A stretch of DNA of 64,000 nucleotides from Herpomyces periplanetae (lineage: Eukaryota; Ascomycota; Laboulbeniomycetes; Herpomycetales; Herpomycetaceae). The stretch is from the NCBI GenBank assembly GCA_009733715.1, contig WMKJ01000051.1, forward strand, positions 857 to 64,856, written 5' to 3'. Each line of letters opens with the position of its first letter. Positions within the stretch are counted from its first letter, which is position 1. The notes below the pieces were generated by a model. It had not been told where the DNA came from. It did no database searches and worked only from the letters and a program-made list of their open reading frames with translations. The position numbers and the translations under genes are program-made. Below are positions 43,901-53,165 of this stretch, in pieces.

Positions 43901-45208
43901 CTCAACTTCAATATCTTCTATATCACAACATTCTTTACGGCAGATGGAGAGATAGGCGGTGCGACGGATGGCCAGTTCCTTTTCATCCGTGATAAACTTA
44001 ATAACTTTTGCACGCTTATCCTCTAACCCTTCACGTTGTTTTGTGACTATATCAACACGATTTTTTCTCTCTGTACAAATATCTCTTAAGTTATCCAATT
44101 GAGATATTGCATCTTCTATAGGTTTTTTATACTTGGAAGAGCCAATAATGTCTTCTAAATACTCTAGTAAACCGTCCTCATGTTCATTTGGGGCTTTGGG
44201 CTTCATTTGGGCTATACTTTCAACCTCACCTTGTAAAATAAGGAAACGCTTGTGATCTAAATCAACGCCACGAGTGCGAAGTAGAGATGTGACGGTGGTA
44301 TAGTCGGAGGGTTGCTCATTTATGAAGTACTTGCTGGAATTGTTTTTGAAAGCCCGTCGAGCTATACGCAATTGAGAGTTTTCACACACTTGATATTGAC
44401 CCGCGGCGATATCATTGACTTCTTCGAAGCGGACCTCAACTTCGCAAAAATCGAAGTTGAGATGAGAATCAGATTTGTGAATGAGGGCGGAAACTTTGCT
44501 GTGACGCATTTTACTGGCACGGAAACCAAAAACAAAAAGAAGAGCATCAATTACGTTTGATTTTCCACTGCCGTTTGGACCGACGATGGAGGAAAATGAT
44601 GGGTGAAATGGACCGATAATTTGGCGACCAGAATAACTTTTAAAGTTGGTAAGAACGAGGTGACGAATAACAAGCCGGCCAGAAGTTTTACAATTAGAGG
44701 TATTGTCAGTTTGCTTTAGGTCATCGGGTAATAGATTCTCTTGTGCAAGAGGGGAGGTAGATGAAATTGAATCTCTTATGTTTAAATTGCGCAGACGAGG
44801 GGTTAAAAGGTTGACTGTATCGGGAGATAATTCCGACAATGGCGCAGAAGTACCTGACCTGAAGGAGGGTGATGTAGAAAGATGAATATTTTGACAGAGT
44901 TGACTCAAACTCCGTAAAGAATCAGTTTCAGGTAAACTTGAACGTTTATTCACACTAGAATTAAGAAATGTAGAAGAGGGCATATTAATTGCACTAGTTT
45001 TGATTGTTTCTGTATTGGTGACAACGTCACCATCGTTGTCACTAATATTTTCATCACATTGAAGATAATCATTTTGAATCAGTGTAAATCCAGTTTGACG
45101 AAGTTTATCAGTAGGAGAATCGTATACATTATTAGAGCAAAGTGAACTCTGACGACGGTTCGAACGTGATGATTTTGTCAAAATATTTGATGAAGTAGAA
45201 GAATCCAT
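40997..45208 (-). CDS. SMC4: Condensin ATPase Smc4
   Basis: Core subunit of condensin, compacting mitotic chromosomes with Smc2. A single uninterrupted frame of 1403 residues. An N-terminal disordered extension of about 175 residues with Ser/Thr-Pro sites comes before the head. Walker A is GPNGSGKS (210-217). Two long coiled coils flank the hinge, which contains GFYGRLGDLGTIDGQYDVAIS and GGTRVMRGAMGRG. The C-terminal head has the ABC signature LSGGEKT (about 1303) and Walker B LYVMDEIDAALD (about 1330). The hinge and signature sequences match Smc4 rather than Smc1-3. All ATPase motifs are intact. The N-terminal extension holds likely Cdk sites (SPSF, SPDT, TPRL), as expected for mitotic control, by inference. 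Confidence 0.97.
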   Translation of the reverse strand: MDSSTSSNILTKSSRSNRRQSSLCSNNVYDSPTDKLRQTGFTLIQNDYLQCDENISDNDGDVVTNTETIKTSAINMPSSTFLNSSVNKRSSLPETDSLRSLSQLCQNIHLSTSPSFRSGTSAPLSELSPDTVNLLTPRLRNLNIRDSISSTSPLAQENLLPDDLKQTDNTSNCKTSGRLVIRHLVLTNFKSYSGRQIIGPFHPSFSSIVGPNGSGKSNVIDALLFVFGFRASKMRHSKVSALIHKSDSHLNFDFCEVEVRFEEVNDIAAGQYQVCENSQLRIARRAFKNNSSKYFINEQPSDYTTVTSLLRTRGVDLDHKRFLILQGEVESIAQMKPKAPNEHEDGLLEYLEDIIGSSKYKKPIEDAISQLDNLRDICTERKNRVDIVTKQREGLEDKRAKVIKFITDEKELAIRRTAYLSICRKECCDIEDIEVERVGKLEDELEAEIKRNREKIELLKQAEVNYESAKDRMKNLSQAHAKQRERTRKLEKEGVKVDEKIKFLQTKSKKLEKELEKAMFRKREAESSLAVSERQIQQNTSELTERERDIGGQVKLLEDICDGLKGKTGDLSRAVEEKQRSLEPWQKKIMEKRSALELAKSELEILQEREGKAQADLDKTEKRRIALVEQLNLTKQQIEDCQNKIKLRIEQKQAIQAELDCVNREKSNFRTELSTARQLRDEAKASLSSNRCDSTVLSALTRLSETGRLEGFYGRLGDLGTIDGQYDVAISTASGGGMNSMVVDNVEIGQRCIEYLRQNNVGRGNFIVLDRLANRDLGRIETPEGAKRLFDLVKSEEKFLPAFYSVIQNTLVAKDLEQANRIAYNGTQRWRVVTLEGELIDKSGTMSGGGTRVMRGAMGRGQGGMGKVSEERVQGLEFECKEKENLVRDNEKKINELEDKFRIVEGEFEIGQREMQKLKIEMECIKRNIDDCVAQQNEIKRDTVVDEGSKYERRRQQVEEKVNVLEMEIGKVRGSMMGLENDISELQEKIMETGGVKLRVQKAKVDGMKEEINGLRETINRARINLKMAKVELTKWEKSFGEIKEEKESLDEELIGINSECKGIYDELKEENNRLEGKEEELEECRNEVEELKKRVESSTEELKGHQTKQVGLKNVIEEGENRLRDIRQEKGRIEVNMQKVRRKVEERQKECQNMISVDNYGDDTELHWWELPEYTYDEIEGMDKKKIAQEIHGMEEAIEKCEVDFTALQEYSERLAEEKCRQQDLEESINKRDEIDHRLEDLRNARLESFMRGLERISWLVKRMYKLLTMGGSAELELVDSLDPFSEGVVFSVMPPRKSWKNIQNLSGGEKTISSLALVFALHEYKPTPLYVMDEIDAALDFRNVSIIGNYIRERTRNAQFIVISLRNNMFELASRLVGVYKVQQRTRTVTLENSEVSPVSS

Positions 45209-45892
45209 TTATGGTAGAGTTAACTTTGGCATTGGTATAGCATTAAAATACATTAACCGAAAATTATCGAAATGTGAAATGGGCAAATTTAAAATATGCT
45301 ACTAATCAGAGTAAAAGAAGAATAGGTTAATATTTAAATGAAATAAGATAATTTAAGGAAATTAAGAATAAAACTATGCATTTTTGTTGGAAAACTTAGT
45401 AAAAATATTTTCAAGGCTAAAAAAACAAAAAACAAACAAAGTCACGTGTTTGTGATTATATCATAATTACGGCTAAGTATAATGGCATAGCCATAAAAGG
45501 TGGTGAGGGTCACGTTACGGTGAAATGAAAAAGGAGATGGAGGCATTATTTTAAAGAGGGATGTTAGAAAGGGACTTCACGGTACTTTGAAAACCCTTTG
45601 CAAACGGTATTCAGTTTTTACTTAACTTTGGTAAAGTTAAGGACGCGAAGAAAACGAAAGAAGTTGAAGAAATTTAGGGGAAAGGGGAAACAGACAAAAA
45701 AGCAAAAAACAAAGTATCTTGGGTTGGACTAATTTTGCTTGACCGACCTGAGGTAATATTCTTATTAAAAGTTGAAGGTTGTCTCTAGAGAAAGTGAATA
45801 AAAAAGGTGATGATAAGTAGTGAGTGGTGAAGTGATCAAGGAAAGTTTATTCAGGAGTAGAGAGAAAGGGGATTTGCTTAAAGAGTGGGAGT
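45209..45892. other. Divergent promoter, SMC4 / HAD protein
   Basis: About 680 bp, A/G-rich on the plus strand, with a CACGTG at 45443-45448. No further feature is seen. Confidence 0.5.
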
Positions 45893-47830
45893 ATGGGCGT
45901 GGAGTATACAGTGGAAGATATTAAAAAATGGACGTGTGCAGAGGAAACGCGTCGGGGAGGCGGAGAGTTGCCGAAAGTAGAAGAAATTGAAGCAATACAC
46001 GTATACGATTTTGATAATACGATTTTCGCTACACCGGTACCCAACCGACTACTATGGAGCCCAGCAGCGCTAGGTCAACTTATGCAAAAAAACTTCTTCG
46101 CAGGTACACTCGGTGGGGGTTGTTGGTGGCATGATGTTGAAATACTCAGTGCTACAGGCCAAGGAGTCGAAGTGGAAGAAGGATTGGGATGGAAAGGATG
46201 GTGGAATGAAAAAGTGGTAGAATTGGTTCGCTTATCAATGCAAAGAAGTGACACGCTGTGCGTGTTATTGACAGGACGTTCCCGCGCAACATTTAGCTCA
46301 TTGATCCTGCGTATGCTTCGCAGTAAACAGTTAAAATTTGACTTAATCGTACTCAAGCCTGATATAGCTCCCACAACTAATGAAGGAGGGTTAGCATTTA
46401 CGAGTACATTGCACTTTAAACAAGTATTTCTAACTTGCTTAATTCATACGTACCGTTTTGCACGAAGTCTCAGTATGTATGAGGATCGTGTGAAGCATGT
46501 TAAAGCGTTTCGGGAATTCTTCGGCTCACTGGCTCGGCAATTATCCGGACAACCATTTGTGGCGGATGTGGTTTATGTATCGGAGCGGTTAACTAACCTT
46601 GAGCCGGTTCGAGAGATTGCACAAGTTCAAAGGATGATTAATTTACACAATGAAGCTATACTCAAGGGTGGGGCACGAAGTGAACATGTTCCATTATCCA
46701 TAAATAAATCGGTCATGTTCACGGCGTATTTAATAGGACAAAATACAACGAGAAAGTTGTGTAGTATGATATCTATTCCTGAGCAATTTGGTGGTAATGA
46801 AGTGAGATTTTTAGGAGGTTCAATTATAATATCTACTAAATCTGCTGATGCGGGCATATTGGCAAAATGTGGTGGTATTGGATGTAAAGTGACATGGAGG
46901 ACTATTGCTACGGGATCATATGATAACCATTTATGGGCAATTCGAGTGGAACCGGTTTCACAAGATCAGTACGTTTATACTGAACAACAGCCCGCTGCTG
47001 TTGTGGTAGCGGCAAGAAGAGGGCAGAAAGTTCCTAGTGTCGCTTTAATCCAGGTATGGCAGCCAATTAAACTTGATCAACAAGTTACATTTGACACTGT
47101 GATCGGTGAGAAAGCCGTATTAAATATTGACAAACAAATTCCTTCCGAATTATCTCAATCTGTTATAAAATCAGAACCTGCCGTTAAAGGTGAAAATTCC
47201 CTTTCATCGACAAATCAATCTTGCTCTAATGATCGTTCAATTGATCAATCTACTTCAACGGAAAATCATCATCACGATAAACGCGATAAAAAGCGTAAAC
47301 GTCCAATTCATGATAATGGAAATGGTCATGTGATATCTAGCAAGCTGTCAAATTCATCCGGGTTGTTGTCTTGTGGCGGTAATGGTAGTGGTGGTGGTTC
47401 GGGATCTGGTAACCAGGCTAATCAAGTTAAGAAAATTCCCAGGACTTCTCGAGGTTATCCATCAAAAAGATCAAGTCATGTATCATCCCCACCCCCATCT
47501 CAATCATTACCACCACTACCACCGCCACCCTTGTCGTCATCTTTACCATCAGGAAAGGCACACTCTACATCGTATAGAGATAGAGACAGAGACCGAGACC
47601 GAGATAGAGATCGTGATAGAGACAGGGACAGAGATAGGGATAGGGACAGAGATAGGGATAGGGATAGGGGTGGATCAACACGATCAAAATCTTCAGCGGG
47701 TACAAGCTCAACTCATTTTTCAAGAGAGAGACGTGGTCAAACTTCCCATCATAGACCACCTCCATTTTATCGCAGCTTAGATGATGTTTGTGACACGATG
47801 CCACAAGGTGAGACGGTGAGTTACGATTAG
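45893..47830 (+). CDS. HAD_SAK_1 domain protein with Arg-Asp repeat tail
   Basis: A single frame of 645 residues. The N-terminal part is a HAD-like domain: motif I is VYDFDNTIF (DFDNT at 39-43) and motif II LLTGR is at about 125-129. The GWWNEKVVELVR segment between them is typical of the HAD group named after Swiss-Army-Knife RNA repair proteins. That link suggests, but does not show, 3'-phosphate or nucleic-acid end processing. The middle (230-390) is a less conserved folded region. From about residue 430 it is low-complexity: a lysine-rich KRDKKRKRP nuclear-signal-like stretch, a Gly/Ser stretch, Pro/Ser, then 15 tandem Arg-Asp pairs and an RS-like end. Arg-Asp tails occur on RNA-processing proteins such as U1-70K, so a nuclear RNA-related role is inferred. 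Confidence 0.85.
   Translation: MGVEYTVEDIKKWTCAEETRRGGGELPKVEEIEAIHVYDFDNTIFATPVPNRLLWSPAALGQLMQKNFFAGTLGGGCWWHDVEILSATGQGVEVEEGLGWKGWWNEKVVELVRLSMQRSDTLCVLLTGRSRATFSSLILRMLRSKQLKFDLIVLKPDIAPTTNEGGLAFTSTLHFKQVFLTCLIHTYRFARSLSMYEDRVKHVKAFREFFGSLARQLSGQPFVADVVYVSERLTNLEPVREIAQVQRMINLHNEAILKGGARSEHVPLSINKSVMFTAYLIGQNTTRKLCSMISIPEQFGGNEVRFLGGSIIISTKSADAGILAKCGGIGCKVTWRTIATGSYDNHLWAIRVEPVSQDQYVYTEQQPAAVVVAARRGQKVPSVALIQVWQPIKLDQQVTFDTVIGEKAVLNIDKQIPSELSQSVIKSEPAVKGENSLSSTNQSCSNDRSIDQSTSTENHHHDKRDKKRKRPIHDNGNGHVISSKLSNSSGLLSCGGNGSGGGSGSGNQANQVKKIPRTSRGYPSKRSSHVSSPPPSQSLPPLPPPPLSSSLPSGKAHSTSYRDRDRDRDRDRDRDRDRDRDRDRDRDRDRDRGGSTRSKSSAGTSSTHFSRERRGQTSHHRPPPFYRSLDDVCDTMPQGETVSYD
47576..47668 (+). repeat. 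Arg-Asp codon repeat (15 RD pairs)
   Basis: A hexanucleotide-like coding array, AGRGAY repeated 15 times plus a final Arg codon. Codons vary (AGA, AGG, CGA, CGT; GAC, GAT), so selection on the RD peptide rather than recent slippage alone is likely. Confidence 0.9.
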
Positions 47831-49142
47831 TAAATGCACTCTAAACTAACCATCACGTGTCTATACTCATTCCATTTCTTTGCCTGCTTTGACCATGTAC
47901 ATGAGCCAACTATATCTTGAAACCAAGCTTGTGCCCGTATGGTCGTGGATCATAATTTCCTTCAATGGTGTGTGACTTCATTACTATTTATCATTTAAAA
48001 GTGTCCGCTCGTATCACATGTTAGCTCTTTTGGATATTCTCACTTATATACATCTTGTTCATACATTTGTTTACTTCATCGTAGTAATGTCTTTCTTATC
48101 TTATAATAACTCTTTTTATCTGTTTGTATTTTAAATTATTTTCTCCACATTGCCTTACTTTATCTCGAACCTTTGTCATTTATTCAAATTACCTTATTTT
48201 AGCTTACTTTTATTTTACCATTTTCCACTGCCCTTCTTTCCCCTCCTCATATTCCCTTCGTAAACTTACCATTTCAGAAGTCAACCTATCCCTCATTCAC
48301 CTTTATTCAAATTTTCCCCTTAGCCCAATAATCCTCTATATTATCAAACAAGCTATTGCCCTGCCTAATTTCAACCTACCCGTGTACAGGGTTTTTTCCC
48401 CTACACATTAGGCTTCCATATACTAATTATAATAATCCTTTAGACATACTCTATATAAACTCACTAACTTTTCCCACATTATATTCATTTAATCCTTCAC
48501 ATCATGTGACGAACTCAATTACATGAATTCTTTTTGCTGGATTAATCATTGCCTTGTCCAAAACTGTGTACACTAGCATTAAGGTAGAACTCCTTGCCCA
48601 GCGCTTAAATTATTTGCTTTCTATTAATTGTTTAGTATGTTCTTCTCTTCCCAAAATATTCCTAACTCGGTTAATTTACAACGCTCACTCGAAATAAACT
48701 CATTGCTCATGTGACACAACGAAACGTTCTACTTAACGGGTTAACATTTTTCAAGTATATGTACATATACCCATTATTAATATCATTTGTCAGGGTGAAA
48801 CCCGAAGTTTAGCGTGTTAAAAACTTTACAACTTAACTTTAACCATTATGAAAGTTATACTCTAGCATCACAGCAAAACCTATGCGGGGAGGATTTAACT
48901 GAAACAATGGCCTAATGCTAATAGGAGCGGGGCTTTCGCACCATCAACACTGCTTAATGAAATACATATAAAGATAATGAGACGTTGGTGTAGCCTTTTC
49001 ATCACTACGTCATTGAATAGCTGTTTCGGAATATTCTTCTTCCCGACTGTCATAATTTTTCGATTACGTATTTTCTCCGATAATCGGTTTTCATATTATC
49101 ATCTAATCTCTTGATCAATCTCTTAGTTAACTTTTACCTATC
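47831..49142. other. Intergenic before the 49.1-kb gene
   Basis: About 1.3 kb; the part from 48100 to 48700 is pyrimidine-rich on the plus strand. No gene or site is recognised. Confidence 0.5.
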
Positions 49143-52100
49143 ATGTCACCACCCTCCAAAAGTTTTATGAATAATCCATCGCATATCAGTAACTCTTCAT
49201 TTCATTATTCGTCCTCGACTACTACTGAATCACTTTTAAACATGTCTTCTCACCGATCAAGTCAAATGAATTCTGACAGTAGCACTAATTTGAATACTCG
49301 TTCGCCTTACTCCGGGCAACATTCCCAAATGTCAAGTCTACGCTCCTCTGTAACATTTTCACAGGATCGTAGAATTACCTCCAACTCTACAGCGGATCCT
49401 CGTTTTGAAAGACCACTTCCTCCCTTGCCAAACTCACAGCTTCAACAAAGACTTAACATTAACCAATATCAAACTCAATATCAACGATTGAGTCACTACC
49501 AACAGCAGCAGCTACAACAACATCAACAGCAACAATCAAATTACACAACTCCACCCCCATCTGCTCATTATTCACAATCTCATCGCAAGTATGCAGCTCC
49601 CTCAGCTTTTCCATTACTTGATGCCTCATCATTACAATCTCATACCATATTTGATGCATCTCAAACCTACCCAGCTGGTTCCAGTAGCCCAAATCCAAGT
49701 ATTTCTAGCAGTTTTCATTCTTCTGATCCCATTTTATCTTTACCATCTTCGGGCCTAAAGCCTCGATCTAGCCTTCGTCCTGCTCCATTGAAATTGAACC
49801 AACGTCACCTTCAAAGTGCCCATATTCCCTCCACACCTCCATCAATTGCATCCACCGCTCAAACTACACCGATCAGTCAACGTTATGAGAAACATTGCCG
49901 AACTTTACCTTCATCTCCTTCACCCATGTCCCTTCCAACGTATTCACCACCTTTTTCCTTGCCTCCTTCCCCTAGCATATCGCCCAACATACCCCACAAA
50001 TTCGTTGAATCGGAAAATTTAGCACCCTCTACATCGGATGCTTACTTATCCGAAACCCTTCGACATTCCAGATCTCACCTATACAATACTCCAAGAGCAA
50101 TGTCATCATCGCCAGTTCACAGAAATTCCTCAATTGCTATTCCTAATAGTGCGAAAAAGTTATTGTCTTCCATGAAAGCAAACAGAAAATCCGCTGGATC
50201 TACCCCTCGCACTGTACGATTTTCACTTCCTGACCCCCCTGATTCCTCTTCTGAATATTCTAGTCATTATGAAGATGTTGAAGTTAATGAAGCAGCGAGG
50301 GAAATTATACGAGATTCTGATTTTGTCAATGACGATAATCTTGATGAACAGGCTGATTATATAGCTGATGATGATGAAGATTATAACTATGAAGGAGAGG
50401 AAGGAGATGATGAGGAAAAGGATGACTATGATGAGGTATATGGTGAAGATGAAGATGAGTATGAAGAAAAAGATGATTATGATGAAGAGGAAGAAGAAGA
50501 AGAAGAAGAAGATAATGATGATGATGATGATGAAATTCCCCCTTACCATTTTGTCACAGAAGAGGATAAGCAATTCCTCGAGGAAAACCGGAATGGCCCG
50601 AGAGATCCGATTGGTCAAAATATTCTTAATTATATTCCTTTTCCAGAAAGTATATCACCCCCCCCGGAAATTGATTTACCCCCGTGTCCCAAGATACGAA
50701 ATGGGGTTGTATGCCCTCGGTTTGCCGTGGCAAACAAGCGTCGAAGTGGGCGAATATCAGCTTCGCCAATTTATTCACCTAGAAGTTCACCTTCACCGGA
50801 CAATGAACCTGTACCAGTTGACTCACCTAGCGTTAAATTAACCGAATTGCGTCGCACTCGCAGGGAATCATCAAGAAGTGATGCCGTATCACGCCCTACT
50901 TCTAAAAAACGTAATATTAATGATTATTCATCACATCAGCAGCAGCAACAGAACTCAATTGTTGAATCATGCCCTCCCAAGATTGTTCAAGCATCACCAA
51001 AACTAATAAATACGAAAAAGGCTCCGGTAAAAGTGAAAGCGCCACAAAGTGTTAGGCTGGGAACCTCTACGGACAGTAACTCAAAGCCCGCACGAATTAA
51101 GACCAAACCAAAACCAAAACCAGTACGAACGCTTGTTCAAAATGTTAGGAATAGTGATAAGCCTAGCAGAGCATCCCCATTGCGTGAATCATCATTGGTA
51201 ACGACTAGTACTTCATCCGTAGGTTGCAATACACCTACGACGTCGACGTACAGTCAGGGGGGTACAATTGTTAACAACAATGGATTTACGGGAAATTCAA
51301 CATTCTTACTACAATTAGAACTGTTTCAATTACATATATCATTGCTTGAGTTACAAAAAAATCAAACATCATGGGAGGTCAGCGCCAATAAACGGTTTGA
51401 GCCAAAGTTCAAGGAATTATCGCGGCATTACCAGGCATTACGTCAGGCTGAACGAATATACTTATCACAGCAGAATATGATTGCGCTACGAAAATGGGGA
51501 TGGTTACGTGCAGGATCAATAGTAAATCAAGTTCAGGATTTATCGGATATGTTAAATTACGTGTCTAATGGCGCGAAAGCAGGAAGTTATTATGAGAATG
51601 TACTTCAACGCTTTGAATCATGGCTAAAACGGGCTGAATCACTTGATTTAACGTCGCAAATATCAACAACGTCGGAATCACGAGTTACATCATCATCAAA
51701 AGTCGAAAAATCCCAAACTACTGTGTCCTCGACAACAACTACCATTAGTACCTATCCCTCATTGAGTGTACTTGCGAAATTACAAACTGTGGCCCACGGG
51801 CCAGATCCGAATTGGACGGTTGAAGCTTCTCATTTAGCGGGGGAAACAGTTAAACATCTTGAAAAACTTCAAAGTTTAGCCGAAGCTCCACCTGAATCTC
51901 CACTTCATATTATAATTCACACATGCCTTGAGAAATTACAATATGATCTTCATGCCTTACAGATCATGCGCGTACTAGTCCGTGACATGAGCGCATTAGC
52001 TCGGCATCGTCTTAAAGCGGCGGCAACTGTATCTGCATATTCACGAAAACATAAAAAGCGTGAAAATGAAAATGTATCTCTTACAACATCACGTATAAAG

Positions 52101-52223
52101 AATTCGGGGGATACGGGTAAATCGTCCTACTCTCACACGAAGCAATCATCACAAGCTCTAAGTTCGTACGGAAGTTTGGTAGCTAATACAAGTTTTGCGA
52201 GAGTTCCATCACATCATGTTTAG
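49143..52223 (+). CDS. Large disordered protein with acidic tract and C-terminal coiled coil
   Basis: A single frame of 1026 residues, family not recognised with confidence. Order: a Ser/Gln/Pro-rich start with a Gln-rich patch (about 115-135), many Ser/Thr-Pro sites, a KSAGSTPRTVRFSLPDPP segment (about 350), a very acidic Asp/Glu tract (about 400-465), then IPFPESISPPPEIDLPPCP. A basic, Lys/Pro/Arg-rich zone (about 600-680) precedes a helical C-terminus (about 713-970). In that part LQLELFQLHISLLELQ and the paired helices LETVKHLEKLQ and LHALQIMRVLVRDM stand out. From memory, filamentous ascomycetes have poorly annotated proteins with a similar LLQLHLLH...W helical start. A basic disordered front plus coiled-coil end also recalls augmin HAUS8-type microtubule linkers. 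Neither link is firm. Confidence 0.85.
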   Translation: MSPPSKSFMNNPSHISNSSFHYSSSTTTESLLNMSSHRSSQMNSDSSTNLNTRSPYSGQHSQMSSLRSSVTFSQDRRITSNSTADPRFERPLPPLPNSQLQQRLNINQYQTQYQRLSHYQQQQLQQHQQQQSNYTTPPPSAHYSQSHRKYAAPSAFPLLDASSLQSHTIFDASQTYPAGSSSPNPSISSSFHSSDPILSLPSSGLKPRSSLRPAPLKLNQRHLQSAHIPSTPPSIASTAQTTPISQRYEKHCRTLPSSPSPMSLPTYSPPFSLPPSPSISPNIPHKFVESENLAPSTSDAYLSETLRHSRSHLYNTPRAMSSSPVHRNSSIAIPNSAKKLLSSMKANRKSAGSTPRTVRFSLPDPPDSSSEYSSHYEDVEVNEAAREIIRDSDFVNDDNLDEQADYIADDDEDYNYEGEEGDDEEKDDYDEVYGEDEDEYEEKDDYDEEEEEEEEEDNDDDDDEIPPYHFVTEEDKQFLEENRNGPRDPIGQNILNYIPFPESISPPPEIDLPPCPKIRNGVVCPRFAVANKRRSGRISASPIYSPRSSPSPDNEPVPVDSPSVKLTELRRTRRESSRSDAVSRPTSKKRNINDYSSHQQQQQNSIVESCPPKIVQASPKLINTKKAPVKVKAPQSVRLGTSTDSNSKPARIKTKPKPKPVRTLVQNVRNSDKPSRASPLRESSLVTTSTSSVGCNTPTTSTYSQGGTIVNNNGFTGNSTFLLQLELFQLHISLLELQKNQTSWEVSANKRFEPKFKELSRHYQALRQAERIYLSQQNMIALRKWGWLRAGSIVNQVQDLSDMLNYVSNGAKAGSYYENVLQRFESWLKRAESLDLTSQISTTSESRVTSSSKVEKSQTTVSSTTTTISTYPSLSVLAKLQTVAHGPDPNWTVEASHLAGETVKHLEKLQSLAEAPPESPLHIIIHTCLEKLQYDLHALQIMRVLVRDMSALARHRLKAAATVSAYSRKHKKRENENVSLTTSRIKNSGDTGKSSYSHTKQSSQALSSYGSLVANTSFARVPSHHV

Positions 52224-53165
52224 TTGAGACGATAGATTATTGTTATCACTTCGATTTTTGCAGTGCACATAATTATTTGACTAAATCCTTGCCAATAGAT
52301 TCCCAAATTTCATTAAATTTATCATTATAATAGATATGCGTCATCTAAACGGAATCGTATCGTACCATAGAAAGATCATTTTGTGTGATATGATTTTACC
52401 GTATATACTAATTATTTTGTGAAACATGTTGAATATTCACTATTATGTATTGACGTGTACATTTACATTTACAAACTAAGAGTAAGACTTGCTAATACAA
52501 GTTACCACTTCAACCTTAATCTTCATCAGTTATTACCTTATTCTATTGCTAATATTTTCCAAGACATTCTGGAAAAATTCTGGAACAACAGCCCTATGGT
52601 TTTGTGGAAACCACCATCGAGAATCCTCACTGCTCCTTCCTCTCTTCCTAGCACGATTCTCCCGATTACCTAATGCGATGTACCCAAAACCCACTGTGGC
52701 TTGGTTGTGGCGAAGTAACCCCTTCCGTTTATCGGTTTTAGTTAATTAGTTCATGTTGGTTTACTGATTTTTTGCATGTTTTAATTTAAATATATACTTG
52801 TACGTTTTTGAAAATTTTTTGGATTCTTTTTTTTGGTTTCGTCGGGAGTTTGGGACGGTATTTTTCCCGACAAAAAATAAACTACATCACACACAGGCAT
52901 ACGCCCTCGCATCCCTTCACACCTACTCGGTACTTGAAAATTTATATATACAATTCAGAGCTATTTATCCTAAACTACGCCATTTTTTGTTGGGGGCGCG
53001 TGGGCGCAAGCACGTACGCGTGTTTAGTGTTCTTGGTTGAACCTAGCGTTTCTACCATAACTTTCCCATCGGGTATTTATTACATTCGTGTGTTATTTAC
53101 GGGTGCACACCGGCTTGGCAGACTGGGATGTCCGTTGAATAATAAGCTAGCACAGCGTGCTCACT
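52224..53165. other. Intergenic before the b561-like gene
   Basis: About 940 bp. Several short frames exist but none is protein-like. The last 150 bp are GC-richer and probably hold the 5' leader of the next gene. Confidence 0.5.

Noticed and set aside
50223-50618. Minus-strand frame of Ile/Phe-rich, membrane-like sequence
   Set aside because: It is the antisense of the Asp/Glu-rich tract of the 49.1-kb gene; GAT/GAA repeats read backwards give Ile and Phe codons.
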